DNA from: Microbacterium sp. NC79
GTDB lineage: Bacteria > Actinomycetota > Actinomycetes > Actinomycetales > Microbacteriaceae
DNA: 64,000 nt
Assembly: GCF_019061125.1 (NCBI RefSeq)
Contig: NZ_JAHQYI010000001.1
Coordinates: 992,001 to 1,056,000 of the forward strand
Reading direction: 5' to 3'
Below the pieces are notes generated by a model. That model searched no databases. It was given only the letters and a program-made list of their open reading frames with translations, and was not told the DNA's origin. Positions 1-6,957 of the stretch are shown one piece after another (within the stretch, counting starts at the first letter, position 1; each line of letters starts with the position of its first letter). The position numbers and the translations under genes were made by a program.

Positions 1-1
1 G

Positions 2-763
2 TACGGTCTTCGTACCGTGGCTCTGACCGACCACGACACGACGGCAGGGTGGGAAGAAGCGACGAGCGCCGCCCGCGATCTCGGCATGACGCTTTTGCCT
101 GGCATGGAGTTCTCCACCCGATATCAGGGCGGCTCGACGCACATGCTTGCCTATCTATTTGACCCTGACCACGACGGAATCCTGGCCGAACGCGAGAAGA
201 TTCGCGCAGACAGGCTCTCCCGGGCCGAGCGCATCGTGCGAAATATTCGCACCGACTACACGCTTGATTGGGATGACGTGCTGGCGCAGCGCACGGAGGA
301 CGCGAGTGTCGGCCGCCCGCACATTGCGGATGCGATGATTGCCCGCGGCATCGTGAAGAGCCGCGAGGAAGCCTTCGCAGGGATTCTGCACCCGCGGATG
401 GGATACATCATTCCGCTGTACGCGCCGGATCCGCGTGACGCGGTGCGGCTCATTGCTGACGCGGGTGGCGTTTCGGTAATCGCTCACCCGGCAGGGCGCA
501 ACCGGATGTTGCCGATGCCCATCATCGAAGAACTCATCGGTCTCGGCCTTGGCGGCGTGGAAATCGGGCACCGCGAGAACACGCCGGAGGGTAAGCGCGT
601 GCTTCACGCGCTCGCTGAGCGTCACGACCTGATCGTGACTGGCTCCAGCGACTATCACGGTTCCGGAAAACCGAATCTGCCGGGTGAAAACACCACGAGC
701 GATGCGAACGTGGCGCGCATTATTGATCGCGCCACGGGGATCGATCCGGTTTATCCGACGTAG
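2..763 (+). CDS. PHP-domain phosphoesterase (TrpH/YciV-like), 5' end missing
   Basis: The gene enters from the left edge already in frame, so its start lies outside the window; a GTG at 17 is inside the conserved motif and is not the start. The first visible residues contain TDHDT, the second metal-binding motif of PHP phosphoesterases. Later come IAHP and SSDYHG near the C-terminus, which supply further metal ligands. The layout fits the TrpH family, known as 3',5'-nucleotide bisphosphate phosphatase and 5'-3' exonuclease on short RNAs (RNase AM). It is probably a cytoplasmic metal-dependent hydrolase. The first HxH motif should lie just upstream. The family is clear; the exact substrate is inferred. 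Confidence 0.85.
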   Translation, partial: YGLRTVALTDHDTTAGWEEATSAARDLGMTLLPGMEFSTRYQGGSTHMLAYLFDPDHDGILAEREKIRADRLSRAERIVRNIRTDYTLDWDDVLAQRTEDASVGRPHIADAMIARGIVKSREEAFAGILHPRMGYIIPLYAPDPRDAVRLIADAGGVSVIAHPAGRNRMLPMPIIEELIGLGLGGVEIGHRENTPEGKRVLHALAERHDLIVTGSSDYHGSGKPNLPGENTTSDANVARIIDRATGIDPVYPT

Positions 764-829
764 GCATGGCGCGGAACCACATGGCGCTTGTCACGGGATT
801 CCTTGCGGATAGGTGCGCTACCGTGAGGC

Positions 830-1714
830 GTGCTTCAGCCCACGCGACTTGAACAACGCATTGATGCGGCCGCGCGCCGCTGGCTCGCCTCAACACCCGC
901 GGTCGGCTTTCGCGCCGGCCTCGTGGAGTTCGGCGTCTTTCTCGTTAAGCAAGCCTGGGCGTGCCTCTTTGGGGTGCTGTTACTGATCGCCATTGTGCTG
1001 GTGCGCACGTTCTATCCCGCTGATCTCGCGCTGACCCGCAACGATTTGCTCACTCTGATCGCCATCGGCATTCAGATTCTGATGCTTGTCGCGCGGCTGG
1101 AGGCCGGACGCGAGCTCTGGGTCATCATGATTTTCCACGTCGTCGGAACCGTGATGGAACTCTTCAAAACGGACGTGGGATCGTGGCAGTACGAAGCTGA
1201 GGGGTTTCTGCGCATCGCCGCGGTTCCGCTGTTCTCCGGCTTCATGTACGCGGCCGTCGGCTCGTATCTGGTGCGCGTGTATCGGCTCTTTGACCTCACC
1301 TTCACGCGTTATCCGCCCGTATGGCTGACAGCAATCGTCGCCACACTGATCTACGCGAACTTTTTCACGCACCACTGGATCGCCGACATGCGCTGGTGGT
1401 TGACCGCCGCCGTCGTGGCGCTGTGGGGGCCGACGGTGATGCACGCACGGTTCTGGCGCCGCCGCGTCAAGCTCCCGCTGATCGTGATCTTTGTCGGTGC
1501 CGCCGGGTTTATTTGGATTGCCGAGAACATCGCGACGGGCGCGGGGGCGTGGCTCTATCCCAACCAACTCGATGGGTGGCAGATGGTGTCGATCTCGAAA
1601 CTGTCGAGCTGGTTCCTGTTGATGATCATCTCGGTCGTGCTGGTGACGCTTGTCTATCCGCCGCGGAAACACAAAACCTCCGTGCCAGCCGAAGCTGACA
1701 CGGAGGTGAAGTGA
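830..1714 (+). CDS. DUF817 family integral membrane protein
   Basis: A 294-residue protein with about eight hydrophobic segments between residues 35 and 275, ending in a short charged tail. It resembles DUF817 (YoaT of Bacillus), a membrane family without known function; the histidine-rich segment FFTHHW near residues 180-186 and the WIAEN segment are typical. The GTG start follows a TACCGT hexamer by 5 nt, so the message is probably leaderless or nearly so. It stops 4 nt before the convergent helicase stop at 1719. Function is unknown. Confidence 0.75.
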   Translation: MLQPTRLEQRIDAAARRWLASTPAVGFRAGLVEFGVFLVKQAWACLFGVLLLIAIVLVRTFYPADLALTRNDLLTLIAIGIQILMLVARLEAGRELWVIMIFHVVGTVMELFKTDVGSWQYEAEGFLRIAAVPLFSGFMYAAVGSYLVRVYRLFDLTFTRYPPVWLTAIVATLIYANFFTHHWIADMRWWLTAAVVALWGPTVMHARFWRRRVKLPLIVIFVGAAGFIWIAENIATGAGAWLYPNQLDGWQMVSISKLSSWFLLMIISVVLVTLVYPPRKHKTSVPAEADTEVK

Positions 1715-1718
1715 TAGG

Positions 1719-3167
1719 TTAAGCCGCTCCGCCACCCTGGGGTGCGCCGCCGCTTGAGGGGCGACGACGGCGGCGACGACGCTGCGGTGCCGGGTTGCCG
1801 TCGTGGTGCTCAGCACCCTTGCCATCGTGCGTTCCTGCGCCGTTGCGAGGCGCTTCTGCAACAGCGCCCGTGGTTCCGGCGGTCGCGCCTTCTGCGGAGT
1901 CGCCACCGCGGTTGCGGCGACGGCGCGGTGCATCGCCATCACGCTTCGGCTTCTGCGTCGCAACCGTCTGCGTCGTCGGCGCCTTGCGCAAACGACCCTT
2001 GGTTCCGGCCGGAATGTTCAGGTCGGAGAATAGGTGCGGGCTCGATGAGTAGGTCTCGGTGGGCTCAGGTTGGCCGAACTCGAGGGCGCGGTTAATGAGC
2101 GCCCACTTGTGCAGGTCTTCCCAGTCCACGAAGGTGACGGCGATACCCGTGCGGCCGGCGCGGCCGGTACGACCCGCGCGGTGCAGGTAGGTTTTTTCGT
2201 CGTCGGGGATCGTGTGGTTGATGACGTGCGTGACGTCGTCAACGTCGATTCCGCGGGCGGCAACGTCTGTTGCAATCAGCACGTCACGCTTGCCAGCTTT
2301 GAATGCAGCCATGGAACGCTCGCGCGACTCCTGGCTCATGTCGCCGTGCACAGCGGCGACGTTGAAGCCGCGGTCGCCGAGCTCGTCGACGAGCTTCTGC
2401 GCTGCACGCTTGGTGCGCGTGAAGATGACAACCTTTTCGCGACCTTCGGCCTGCAGGATGCGGGCGATGACCTCATCCTTGTCGAGCGAGTGCGCACGGT
2501 AGACAAGGTGGTTGATGTTGGCCTGCGTGAGGCCCTCGTCAGGATCAGTCGCGCGAATGTGGATCGGGTTCGACATGAAGCGGCGGGCAAGCGTCACGAT
2601 GGTGCCAGGCATCGTGGCCGAGAACAGCTGCGTGTGGCGTTTGGCCGGAACCTTCGAGAAGATCTTCTCGATGTCGGGGAGGAAGCCAAGGTCGAGCATC
2701 TTGTCTGCCTCATCGAGAACAACTTCGGTTGCCTCGCTGAGGTTCAGCAGACGCTGGTTGGCGAGGTCAATGAGGCGACCAGGCGTGCCGACGACGATCT
2801 GTGCGCCCGCCTTGAGCTGGTCAATCTGACCTTCGTAAGCCTTGCCGCCGTAAATCGCGACCACGCTGGTTGCGCGGTTCGACGTCAGCAGGTCCATGTC
2901 TTCGTAAACCTGTACCGCAAGTTCACGAGTCGGAACCACGATAAGCGCCTTGACGCCTGGTTCCGGATTTGCGCCAATGCGCTGCACAACGGGGATTCCG
3001 AAGCCGAAGGTCTTACCGGTTCCGGTCTTCGCCTGGCCAATAACGTCTTGGCCCGGCATCGAGAGCGGAATGGTCTGCTCCTGAATGGGGAATGCATCTA
3101 CGATGCCGCGCGCTGCGAGCGCGTCAACGATGTCCTGGTCAACACCCAGGTCAGAGAAAGTGGTCAC
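1719..3167 (-). CDS. DEAD/DEAH-box ATP-dependent RNA helicase (RhlE-like)
   Basis: 482 residues with the DEAD-box core in order: Q motif (about 4-36), AKTGTGKT Walker A (46-53), DEAD (152-155), SAT (183-185) and HRAGRTGR (329-336). A C-terminal tail of about 70 residues is rich in Arg and Gly, with runs of Arg, typical of RNA-binding tails in actinobacterial RhlE/CsdA-like helicases. It unwinds RNA duplexes, probably in ribosome assembly or mRNA turnover. GTG start at 3167; no clear Shine-Dalgarno is visible. Its neighbour across a 479-bp gap is a ferritin-like gene, the same pairing as rhlE-Rv3210c in mycobacteria (from memory). Confidence 0.93.
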   Translation of the reverse strand: MTTFSDLGVDQDIVDALAARGIVDAFPIQEQTIPLSMPGQDVIGQAKTGTGKTFGFGIPVVQRIGANPEPGVKALIVVPTRELAVQVYEDMDLLTSNRATSVVAIYGGKAYEGQIDQLKAGAQIVVGTPGRLIDLANQRLLNLSEATEVVLDEADKMLDLGFLPDIEKIFSKVPAKRHTQLFSATMPGTIVTLARRFMSNPIHIRATDPDEGLTQANINHLVYRAHSLDKDEVIARILQAEGREKVVIFTRTKRAAQKLVDELGDRGFNVAAVHGDMSQESRERSMAAFKAGKRDVLIATDVAARGIDVDDVTHVINHTIPDDEKTYLHRAGRTGRAGRTGIAVTFVDWEDLHKWALINRALEFGQPEPTETYSSSPHLFSDLNIPAGTKGRLRKAPTTQTVATQKPKRDGDAPRRRRNRGGDSAEGATAGTTGAVAEAPRNGAGTHDGKGAEHHDGNPAPQRRRRRRRPSSGGAPQGGGAA

Positions 3168-3646
3168 GTAATGTGCGCCTGTCTGGCAGTGAAAGTCTGC
3201 CGCTCAGTGGTCCACGCCGTTCTCTCAGCTCCGGGCGCGGGGGTTCTCATCCAACGCAAGAACCATTCCATCGTACCGGAGGCGCGCTCTCGCCCCGGTG
3301 ACCGGCCAGTTTCTGCGTGTCAGGGGTGCGCGGTGGGTGTGGGGGATCTGTGGTTCCGGGATGGGGGATGGGGCTTGTGTGGTTGCTTCTGTCGGCCGGG
3401 GTGCTGCTGCTGAGCGGCAGGGGATGGGAGATCTGTGGTTCCGGGATGGGGATCGGGGATCTGTAGTTCCGGGATCAGATGGAAGACCTGTGGGTCGGCG
3501 GGTGGTGCTCTGTGGATGCAGCGGTGGTGCTTGCGTGCGGCAGGGGTGGGGTTTTGTGATTGCTTCTGAGGGCCGGGGCGCTGCTTCTGAGCTGCAGGGG
3601 TTGCGGAATATCGGTGCTGGTTGGCAAGGGCAACTAGGCTGAACAC
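3168..3646. repeat. 479-bp intergenic region with imperfect direct repeats
   Basis: No gene is seen here. The right half is G-rich on the plus strand and holds two kinds of direct repeat. An 18-bp unit, gatctgtggttccgggat, occurs at 3345-3362 and 3430-3447, with a one-mismatch copy at 3458-3475. A longer imperfect repeat of about 57 bp starts near 3369 and recurs near 3547; both copies contain ttgcttctg, ggccgggg and gcagggg in the same order. The region must also hold the promoter of the leftward helicase and of the rightward ferritin-like gene. Confidence 0.7.
3635..3640 (+). promoter_or_regulatory. -10 hexamer TAGGCT, leaderless start of ferritin-like gene
   Basis: TAGGCT ends 6 nt before the GTG at 3647. 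That is the spacing expected if transcription begins on the start codon itself. No Shine-Dalgarno precedes the GTG. Confidence 0.6.
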
Positions 3647-4360
3647 GTGGTGAAGTGGTTCTGGCAGCGTCGGCCTGAGGGCAGACAGCTCACATTGCGG
3701 TCTCGCGGAGACTTTGGCGACGCAGTACGCGTCGATTTCGCCGAGTTGGCTCCCGATATTGATCGGTTCCTCGGGCAAGCCGCCTATCTGCAGCTCGGAT
3801 ACTTCGAGACCATCACCCGCCTCATTCGCGCCACTGACGATCTGGACGAAAAAGAGGCGCTATCGCGGGCGGCGGGTGCGGCGCTCACCAAGCACCGCGG
3901 CCTCACTGACCTCATTGTGGAGCGGGGCAAAGAGCCCACCGCGCTGATGTTGCCGTTCCGGGAAGAACTTGACGCGTTCCGACGCAAGACCATCGGCAAA
4001 CGTCCACGCGAGACCATGCTTTCTGTGCACATTACGGCAGGCATGCTCGATGACTTCTACTTGGCGCTTGCCTCCAGCTACGGCGACACTGGTCGCCGCG
4101 TCGCTCGCATTCTTGGCGTGGATAACGACCGCGCTCAGATCGCCGAGATCATTCACCAGACGATTACGAGCGACGACGAATGGCGGTGGCTCCTATCGAT
4201 GTGGGGTCGCCGTTTGGTGGGTGACACGCTCTTGGTCGCGCGTGCAGCGCTCGCCTCTGAGCGCCTTGATACCGAAGATGAGGAGCGCGTCGAGCCGGTT
4301 TTCACCGCGCTGATGGGCTCACACGCGAGGCGCATGGACGCGATGGGGCTCGCTTCGTAA
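3647..4360 (+). CDS. Ferritin-like fold protein (MiaE-like)
   Basis: 237 residues, largely helical. The central region, YFETI near residue 53 to ALTKHRGL near residue 85, looks like the Glu/His helices of a ferritin-like four-helix bundle. The actinobacterial family that sits next to rhlE (Rv3210c type) is annotated as ferritin-like and distantly related to the tRNA hydroxylase MiaE. Whether it binds iron or modifies tRNA cannot be read from the sequence. The GTG start is followed by a second GTG; the first is chosen because it lies 6 nt after a TAGGCT hexamer. It is divergent from the DEAD-box helicase. Confidence 0.65.
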   Translation: MVKWFWQRRPEGRQLTLRSRGDFGDAVRVDFAELAPDIDRFLGQAAYLQLGYFETITRLIRATDDLDEKEALSRAAGAALTKHRGLTDLIVERGKEPTALMLPFREELDAFRRKTIGKRPRETMLSVHITAGMLDDFYLALASSYGDTGRRVARILGVDNDRAQIAEIIHQTITSDDEWRWLLSMWGRRLVGDTLLVARAALASERLDTEDEERVEPVFTALMGSHARRMDAMGLAS

Positions 4361-4613
4361 CACCCGGGTTGTATCGAGGCTCTAACGCTGGGCGTGCGGG
4401 TGGAATGCCGGATGCTGGTGGGACAATGGTGCCAGGTTAGGTATCGCGATGAGCAACGTTGTCCCCGCACGACCGCTGAGCACAATTTTCATCCCTCGCC
4501 GCACCTGATTGGGTCTTCTTATGTGCGCCAGGCTTGCAAGCTGAGTCGCTCTGCGAGCCTCATATGCTCGCTCAGATAAATCGCATTTAGTTTCGAGAAA
4601 ATGCTTGCATCCT

Positions 4614-4629
4614 TCGAATATGTGTTCTA
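4614..4629 (+). promoter_or_regulatory. SOS box (LexA site) upstream of the HNH gene
   Basis: TCGAATATGTGTTCTA matches the Gram-positive/actinobacterial LexA consensus TCGAAC-N4-GTTCGA at 10 of 12 defined positions. It ends 10 nt before the ATG at 4640, just upstream of the G-rich ribosome-binding stretch, in an AT-rich zone unlike its surroundings. Repressor bound here would cover the transcription start. Several 13E12-family genes of M. tuberculosis are known LexA targets. Confidence 0.7.
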
Positions 4630-4639
4630 AAATGGGGGT

Positions 4640-6160
4640 ATGACCAATCCACACCTCACCCCTCTTCTCGAAGCCGTTGCGGCACTCGAGTCGGCGTGGT
4701 GCGATGCGGAATGTGGCACCGATTTAACCCGCACGCAGCTGCTGGCGGTGAATGCCGCGATGGGAACATTGCAACGACGCTTCGACGGACTCCGCGCAGA
4801 AGTCGCTGCAGGAATCGAGCATGAATCCCGGCCCGAGTTGGGGCCGGACGGGCTCGCGAAGCAGCAGGGCTTTCGCAACTCGGCGACGCTGATCGCGGCA
4901 ACCACCGGTGGCACGACCGGCGATGCGTCAAAACTCACAAAACTGGGTAAAGCGACCGCGCCGCGGTCGAACCTGCTCGGTGAGAAGTTGCCGCCGAAGT
5001 ATCCGGCAGTGCAAGACGCGCTGCAGCGGGGCACGATTGCCGCGGCCGCCGGGTCACTGATCGTCGGGATGCTTGACCGTGCCCGCCTAAACGCCAGCAT
5101 CGAACAGATCGGTGAGGCTGAGGCTCTTCTGGTGGAGGGTGCGGCGGGGCTCTCGTGTGATGACGTCCGCAAACTCGTCACCCGCGCCGAGGCCTGGCTG
5201 AACCCCGACGGCGTCGAACCCCGCGAAGATGAGGCCCGCGCCAGCCGGTCACTGACCATGTTTGAGCGCGACGGCTCCTTGTTCGTCAACTTCCGCACCG
5301 ACGTCGCGTCGGGCGCCCCGATCAAGAACGCGATCCAAGCCTGGGTCACTGCGACCTTCCAAGCCCGCAACACCAACGCCCACGCCAACACCCACGCCAA
5401 CGCCGGTCACAGTGACACGTGCGAAGGCGAAGCGTGCGAAGGTACGGGCGAAGGCACTAGCGCGGGCTCGGGCTCGGGCTCGGGTGCGGGTGCGGGTGTA
5501 GGTGCAGGGTCGGGTGCAGGGGCAACCTCTGCGGCCGGGGACGCTCCCGACGGGTGGGTGATGCCGGGTGACGATCGCCGCACCGTCGCGCAACTCCAAG
5601 CAGACGCACTCACCGCGATCTGCGAGCACCTCACCGGATGCGACAACAACGAACTTCCACTCACTGGCGCGACTGTCATTGTCCGCGTGAGCCTTGCTGA
5701 CCTCACCGCCGGCACCGGAATCGCGACGATCGACGGCACGGATCAGCCGATCAGCATCAGCACTTGCAGGCAGATGGCCGCGAGCGGCGGTGTCATCCCC
5801 GCCGTCCTCGGCAGTGACGGTGAGATTCTCGACTGGGGTCGCGAAAAGCGACTCTTCACTCGGGCTCAACGCCTCGCCCTCGTGGAACGAGACGGCGGAT
5901 GCGTCATGTGCGGACTCCCACCCCAAATGACAAAAGCCCATCACATTAGATGGTGGCAGCGAGACACCGGCCCAACCGACCTCAGCAACGGGGTCCTGCT
6001 CTGCACGAGCTGTCACCATCGCATTCATGACAATGGCTGGAACATCCGCGTCGACGGCACGAAACGCACGTCGAAAGTGTGGATCATCCCACCCGCCACC
6101 GTCGACCCGACACAAACCCCACGCCTCGGCGGCCGCGCCCGCTACGACATCGCCGCCTAA
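4640..6160 (+). CDS. DUF222 / HNH endonuclease domain protein (13E12 repeat family)
   Basis: 506 residues. The N-terminal 230 or so form the DUF222 helical domain typical of actinobacterial 13E12 repeat proteins. Residues about 240-300 are low complexity (Asn/His/Ala, then Gly/Ser/Ala). The C-terminus from about residue 410 is an HNH nuclease: VERDGGCVMCG, then AHHIRWW, then LLCTSCHHRIHDNGW, giving two Cys pairs for zinc and the catalytic His. The ATG at 4640 follows a GGGGG ribosome-binding stretch and an SOS box, so the gene is probably induced by DNA damage. Such genes are often multi-copy and mobile-like. The gene contains no copy of the GGTTCC hexamer common elsewhere in the window, consistent with recent arrival. 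Confidence 0.85.
   Translation: MTNPHLTPLLEAVAALESAWCDAECGTDLTRTQLLAVNAAMGTLQRRFDGLRAEVAAGIEHESRPELGPDGLAKQQGFRNSATLIAATTGGTTGDASKLTKLGKATAPRSNLLGEKLPPKYPAVQDALQRGTIAAAAGSLIVGMLDRARLNASIEQIGEAEALLVEGAAGLSCDDVRKLVTRAEAWLNPDGVEPREDEARASRSLTMFERDGSLFVNFRTDVASGAPIKNAIQAWVTATFQARNTNAHANTHANAGHSDTCEGEACEGTGEGTSAGSGSGSGAGAGVGAGSGAGATSAAGDAPDGWVMPGDDRRTVAQLQADALTAICEHLTGCDNNELPLTGATVIVRVSLADLTAGTGIATIDGTDQPISISTCRQMAASGGVIPAVLGSDGEILDWGREKRLFTRAQRLALVERDGGCVMCGLPPQMTKAHHIRWWQRDTGPTDLSNGVLLCTSCHHRIHDNGWNIRVDGTKRTSKVWIIPPATVDPTQTPRLGGRARYDIAA
5460..5523 (+). repeat. Hexanucleotide-like low-complexity tract inside the HNH gene
   Basis: Successive ggctcg and ggtgcg/ggtgca units encode alternating Gly with Ser, Ala or Val. 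The tract links the DUF222 and HNH domains and is a likely site of slippage and length variation. Confidence 0.75.
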
Positions 6161-6200
6161 CGGCACGAATGTTCCGGCTGCTCCACGGCATCTGCGCCGC

Positions 6201-6260
6201 TGCTTAAGTGTTTGCTCCGCTGCTTAAGTGTTTGCTTCGTTGCTTCAGTGTTTGCTCCGC
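6201..6260. repeat. Three tandem copies of a 20-bp unit
   Basis: Copies at 6201-6220, 6221-6240 and 6241-6260 follow the unit tgcttaagtgtttgctccgc with one to three changes each; degenerate half-copies flank both sides. They lie in the 243-bp gap after the HNH gene, which otherwise holds only a terminator. Confidence 0.8.
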
Positions 6261-6357
6261 CGCTCCGCTGCTCAGCGTCTGCACTCTTGTTTCAGAAACC
6301 GCTCCGCTTGTTGATGCGCGCCGCTGAATCGTTTCGTCGCTTATCGCCGCGCAACAG

Positions 6358-6392
6358 AAAGAGGCAGGCAACCATGCGGTGCCTGCCTCTTT
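6358..6392. terminator. Bidirectional rho-independent terminator
   Basis: Arms AAAGAGGCAGGCA (6358-6370) and TGCCTGCCTCTTT (6380-6392) are perfectly complementary around a 9-nt loop, with short A and T runs at the two ends. It lies between the convergent HNH and DUF3107 genes. Confidence 0.85.
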
Positions 6393-6403
6393 GTAAATCT
6401 GAG

Positions 6404-6628
6404 TTACGCGACGAATCCAATGCGTCGGGACTCTTCGGTTCCGATCTCGACGTATGCGAGGGAAGCGGTGGGCACAATGTAGCTGCTGCCCTTCGAGTCG
6501 GTGAACGACACCGACGCCGCCTTCGACTCGAGCGCGTCGGCTACGGCCGCGCGAATGTCGTCTGCTGAGGACTCGGTTTCGAAGCTCAGCTCACGACCGA
6601 TGTTGGCAATGCCGACGCGAATCTCCAC
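6404..6628 (-). CDS. DUF3107 small protein (TB9.4-like)
   Basis: 74 residues starting VEIRVGIANIGREL and ending TEESRRIGFVA. This matches DUF3107, a small conserved actinobacterial protein (Rv3208A/TB9.4 in mycobacteria) of unknown function. The start chosen is the GTG at 6628, because an AAGGGA ribosome-binding site lies 6 nt upstream and family members begin with this EVRIGI-like strand; a longer in-frame start at 6664 would add 12 unrelated residues. A likely -10, TAGGCT, lies at 6671-6676 on the same strand. A terminator follows the stop. Confidence 0.85.
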   Translation of the reverse strand: MEIRVGIANIGRELSFETESSADDIRAAVADALESKAASVSFTDSKGSSYIVPTASLAYVEIGTEESRRIGFVA

Positions 6629-6957
6629 GTTAAATCCCTTCGTCGCGCCCCGTCGTGGGGCCACTCGACCAGCCTAACGGTAGCGTCGACGCCCCAGGGG
6701 CGCTGAACGCTGAGGGCGAACGCGCAGATGCAGGAGAGACGCAGCAGACCGCAACCGCGACACGAGTGCGAACAGAACCTCCTCGCCTGGCGCGCCGGAC
6801 GCGCAGACCCTCGATCCGCCCATAAACCGAATCGTCTGGGTGGCGACACACGGGCCCATGCCACGACATGCGGAACCAGGGGAGTGACGGGAGCGCAGGC
6901 ACTGTTGTGGAGCGCGCCAGAGAGGGGGATGTCGGATGCTGCGACTACCGTGGAATC
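6629..6957. other. Divergent intergenic region, no gene seen
   Basis: 329 bp between DUF3107 and the AdnA-like gene. The left end has a TAGGCT hexamer (6671-6676, minus strand) suited to DUF3107, and the right end has TACCGT (6946-6951, plus strand) for the AdnA-like gene. No coding potential, repeat or RNA structure is evident between them. Confidence 0.6.
6946..6951 (+). promoter_or_regulatory. -10 hexamer TACCGT, leaderless start of AdnA-like gene
   Basis: TACCGT ends 6 nt before the ATG at 6958. It supports that ATG over an in-frame alternative at 6868, which would place the promoter inside the gene. Confidence 0.55.

Noticed and set aside
2070..3413. 447-codon open frame on the plus strand opposite the DEAD-box helicase
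   Set aside because: It is an antisense shadow in high-GC DNA. The minus strand carries all helicase motifs, and this frame shows no protein motif or ribosome-binding site.
3345..3607. CRISPR-like array
   Set aside because: Repeats are imperfect, irregularly spaced and overlapping, and no cas gene is present.
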